Assembly: GCA_001464755.1 (NCBI GenBank)
Contig: LNDR01000402.1
Coordinates: 1 to 42,458, forward strand
DNA length: 42,458 bases
Origin: Rhizobiales bacterium Ga0077524
GTDB lineage: Bacteria; Pseudomonadota; Alphaproteobacteria; Rhizobiales; Hyphomicrobiaceae
Reading direction: 5' to 3'
Shown here: piece after piece, positions 41,584 to 42,458 of the stretch
Numbering within the stretch: the first letter of the stretch is position 1
Layout of the letters: each line of letters opens with the position of its first letter
Notes under the pieces: generated by a model
What the model saw: only the letters and a program-made list of their open reading frames with translations
What the model was told of the DNA's origin: nothing
The model's database searches: none
Position numbers and translations under genes: made by a program

Positions 41584-42159
41584 TTAGGTGGCATCCTCAT
41601 TGTTGTCGTCGCCGGTGTCAGGCGTCTCCGGCCCGGCCAGACGCACCACCACTCGCCCAGCCTCCAAGTCCACCTCCGGCACGAATGCATCGATGAAAGC
41701 CACGAACTCCGTCTGGCGCGATCCTTCGAGCCGGATTTCGAGCAGGTCGCCCGCGCCGTAGTTCTGCACCGCGACCACCTGGCCGACCAGCTCTCCACTC
41801 GGCGCCACGGCTCGGAGGCCGACGAGGTCGACATGGAAAAACTCGCCCTCCTCAGGCTCGCCGAGGCGCTCCCGCTCGACCCAGAGTTCCGTCCCCTTGA
41901 GCGCCTCGGCCTGGGTACGATCAACTACGCCGGATACCCGCACGATGACGCCCTTGTCGGCGACTCGCACCACTGTGAGGTTGAACACGCGCCGCCCCTC
42001 GGCATCCGAAAGCGGACCATAGGCGGCGATATCCTCTGGGATCTCAGCGAAGGACTGCACCACGACCTCTCCTTTGAGACCCTGTGCTCCCCCGAACCTG
42101 CCAAGTTGCACCCGCCTGGAACCGCTCACGGCGCCCCCCAATCGGTCGAATTGGGACAC
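41584..42159 (-). CDS. rimM: 16S rRNA processing protein
   Basis: Encodes up to 191 residues. RimM assists 30S maturation with ribosomal protein S19. The N-terminal RimM domain begins VQLGRFGGAQGLKGEVVVQSFAEIPEDIAAYGPL, and the C-terminal PRC barrel has VDLVGLRAVAPSGELVGQVVAVQNYGAGDLLEIRL. The ending is acidic and Thr/Asp-rich. The start is uncertain: GTG 42159 has no clear ribosome site, while GTG 42129 has a G-run upstream. It lies between a CMD gene and a response regulator, not in the usual rpsP-rimM-trmD order. Confidence 0.88.
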   Translation of the reverse strand: MSQFDRLGGAVSGSRRVQLGRFGGAQGLKGEVVVQSFAEIPEDIAAYGPLSDAEGRRVFNLTVVRVADKGVIVRVSGVVDRTQAEALKGTELWVERERLGEPEEGEFFHVDLVGLRAVAPSGELVGQVVAVQNYGAGDLLEIRLEGSRQTEFVAFIDAFVPEVDLEAGRVVVRLAGPETPDTGDDNNEDAT

Positions 42160-42328
42160 GGAGGATAAAAAAGCACCAGCTTCGGTCGCATCGAAACGAT
42201 CCGTTTACAGTTGTCGGGCAATCTCCACCCTCGTAGGTAAGCCGTTGATTTGCGTTTGTTCGATCCTGGTTCAAGGATCGCGCGGCAGCGGTTTGAAAGT
42301 CGCATCAGTCAGTAGAGTCAACGCCCCC

Positions 42329-42458
42329 ATGGTCAAGCGCGTCCTCGTCGTCGATGACGACCCCGCCCAGCGTCGCATTCTTGAAGAGATGATAAAGCGT
42401 CTCGGCTACGAGACAAGGATCGCCCAGAGCGGCGACCAGGCCCTGGCCATTCTGGAAG
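42329..42458 (+). CDS. Response regulator receiver domain, truncated by window end
   Basis: Only the first 43 residues are in the window: MVKRVLVVDDDPAQRRILEEMIKRLGYETRIAQSGDQALAILE. VDDD contains the acidic pocket of a CheY-like receiver domain; the phosphorylated Asp and output domain are beyond the edge. The sequence start resembles receiver domains of sigma-54-dependent regulators, but that is a guess. It is divergent from rimM with 169 bp between. Confidence 0.8.
   Translation, partial: MVKRVLVVDDDPAQRRILEEMIKRLGYETRIAQSGDQALAILE

Noticed and set aside
1-42458. CRISPR arrays, tRNA or rRNA genes, insertion sequences and riboswitches
   Set aside because: No regularly spaced repeats, tRNA-like cloverleaf, rRNA segment, transposase or recognisable riboswitch core was found when reading both strands; a covariance-model search would settle this.

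Overview
The window is a high-GC alphaproteobacterial chromosome segment, most likely Hyphomicrobiales. The pointers are a DUF4167 protein next to prfA-prmC, a YdcH-like protein followed by purE-purK, alphaproteobacterial CpaC/CpaD/TadG pilus proteins, a leuC-leuD pair and F420-type LLM oxidoreductases. This is read from family content only; no rRNA or tRNA gene was seen that could place it further.

Layout. 1-3.3 kb: three glycosyltransferases (surface polysaccharide). 3.5-7.6 kb, plus strand: a secreted DsrE-like protein, then a tightly overlapping cluster encoding a three-subunit cobalt-type nitrile hydratase/thiocyanate hydrolase (beta-N half, beta-C half, His-tagged alpha), a HupE/UreJ-type metal permease, an SCP2-like protein and an alpha/beta hydrolase. 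7.65-11.1 kb, minus strand: a four-gene operon of a MaoC-type hydratase, a thioredoxin-reductase-like flavoprotein, a selenoprotein and an unrecognised 345-residue protein. 11.3-14.6 kb: S49 protease, small membrane protein, two TadE-like pseudopilins and a TetR regulator. 14.7-22.9 kb: GST, YdjM-like membrane protein, prmB-prfA-prmC, DUF4167 protein and two RNA methyltransferases. 23-30.1 kb: SDR, agmatinase-family enzyme, DUF302 protein, YdcH-purE-purK and a divergent leuC-leuD pair. 30.2-35.8 kb: second part of a tad pilus locus (tadD, tadG, cpaC broken into two frames, cpaD) and a PilZ protein. 35.9-42.5 kb: sugar kinase, two LLM oxidoreductases, rhodanese, a Lys/His-rich secreted peptide, a CMD-family protein, rimM and the start of a response regulator.

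The most notable result is the selenoprotein at 9359-8844 on the minus strand. A standard reading stops at a UGA after 93 codons, but the frame continues through UGA-Gly-Ser-Cys for another 77 residues to a second stop. Directly after the UGA there is a perfect 7-bp hairpin with a G-first triloop, 19 nt from the UGA, which fits a bacterial SECIS element. The gene follows a CxxC flavoprotein reductase in a compact operon, suggesting a selenium-dependent redox system with its own electron donor. The neighbouring cobalt-type hydratase cluster, facing the operon, carries a 13-His N-terminal tract on its metal-accepting subunit and its own metal permease, so the 3.5-11 kb region looks like an accessory island for unusual metal- and selenium-dependent catalysis.
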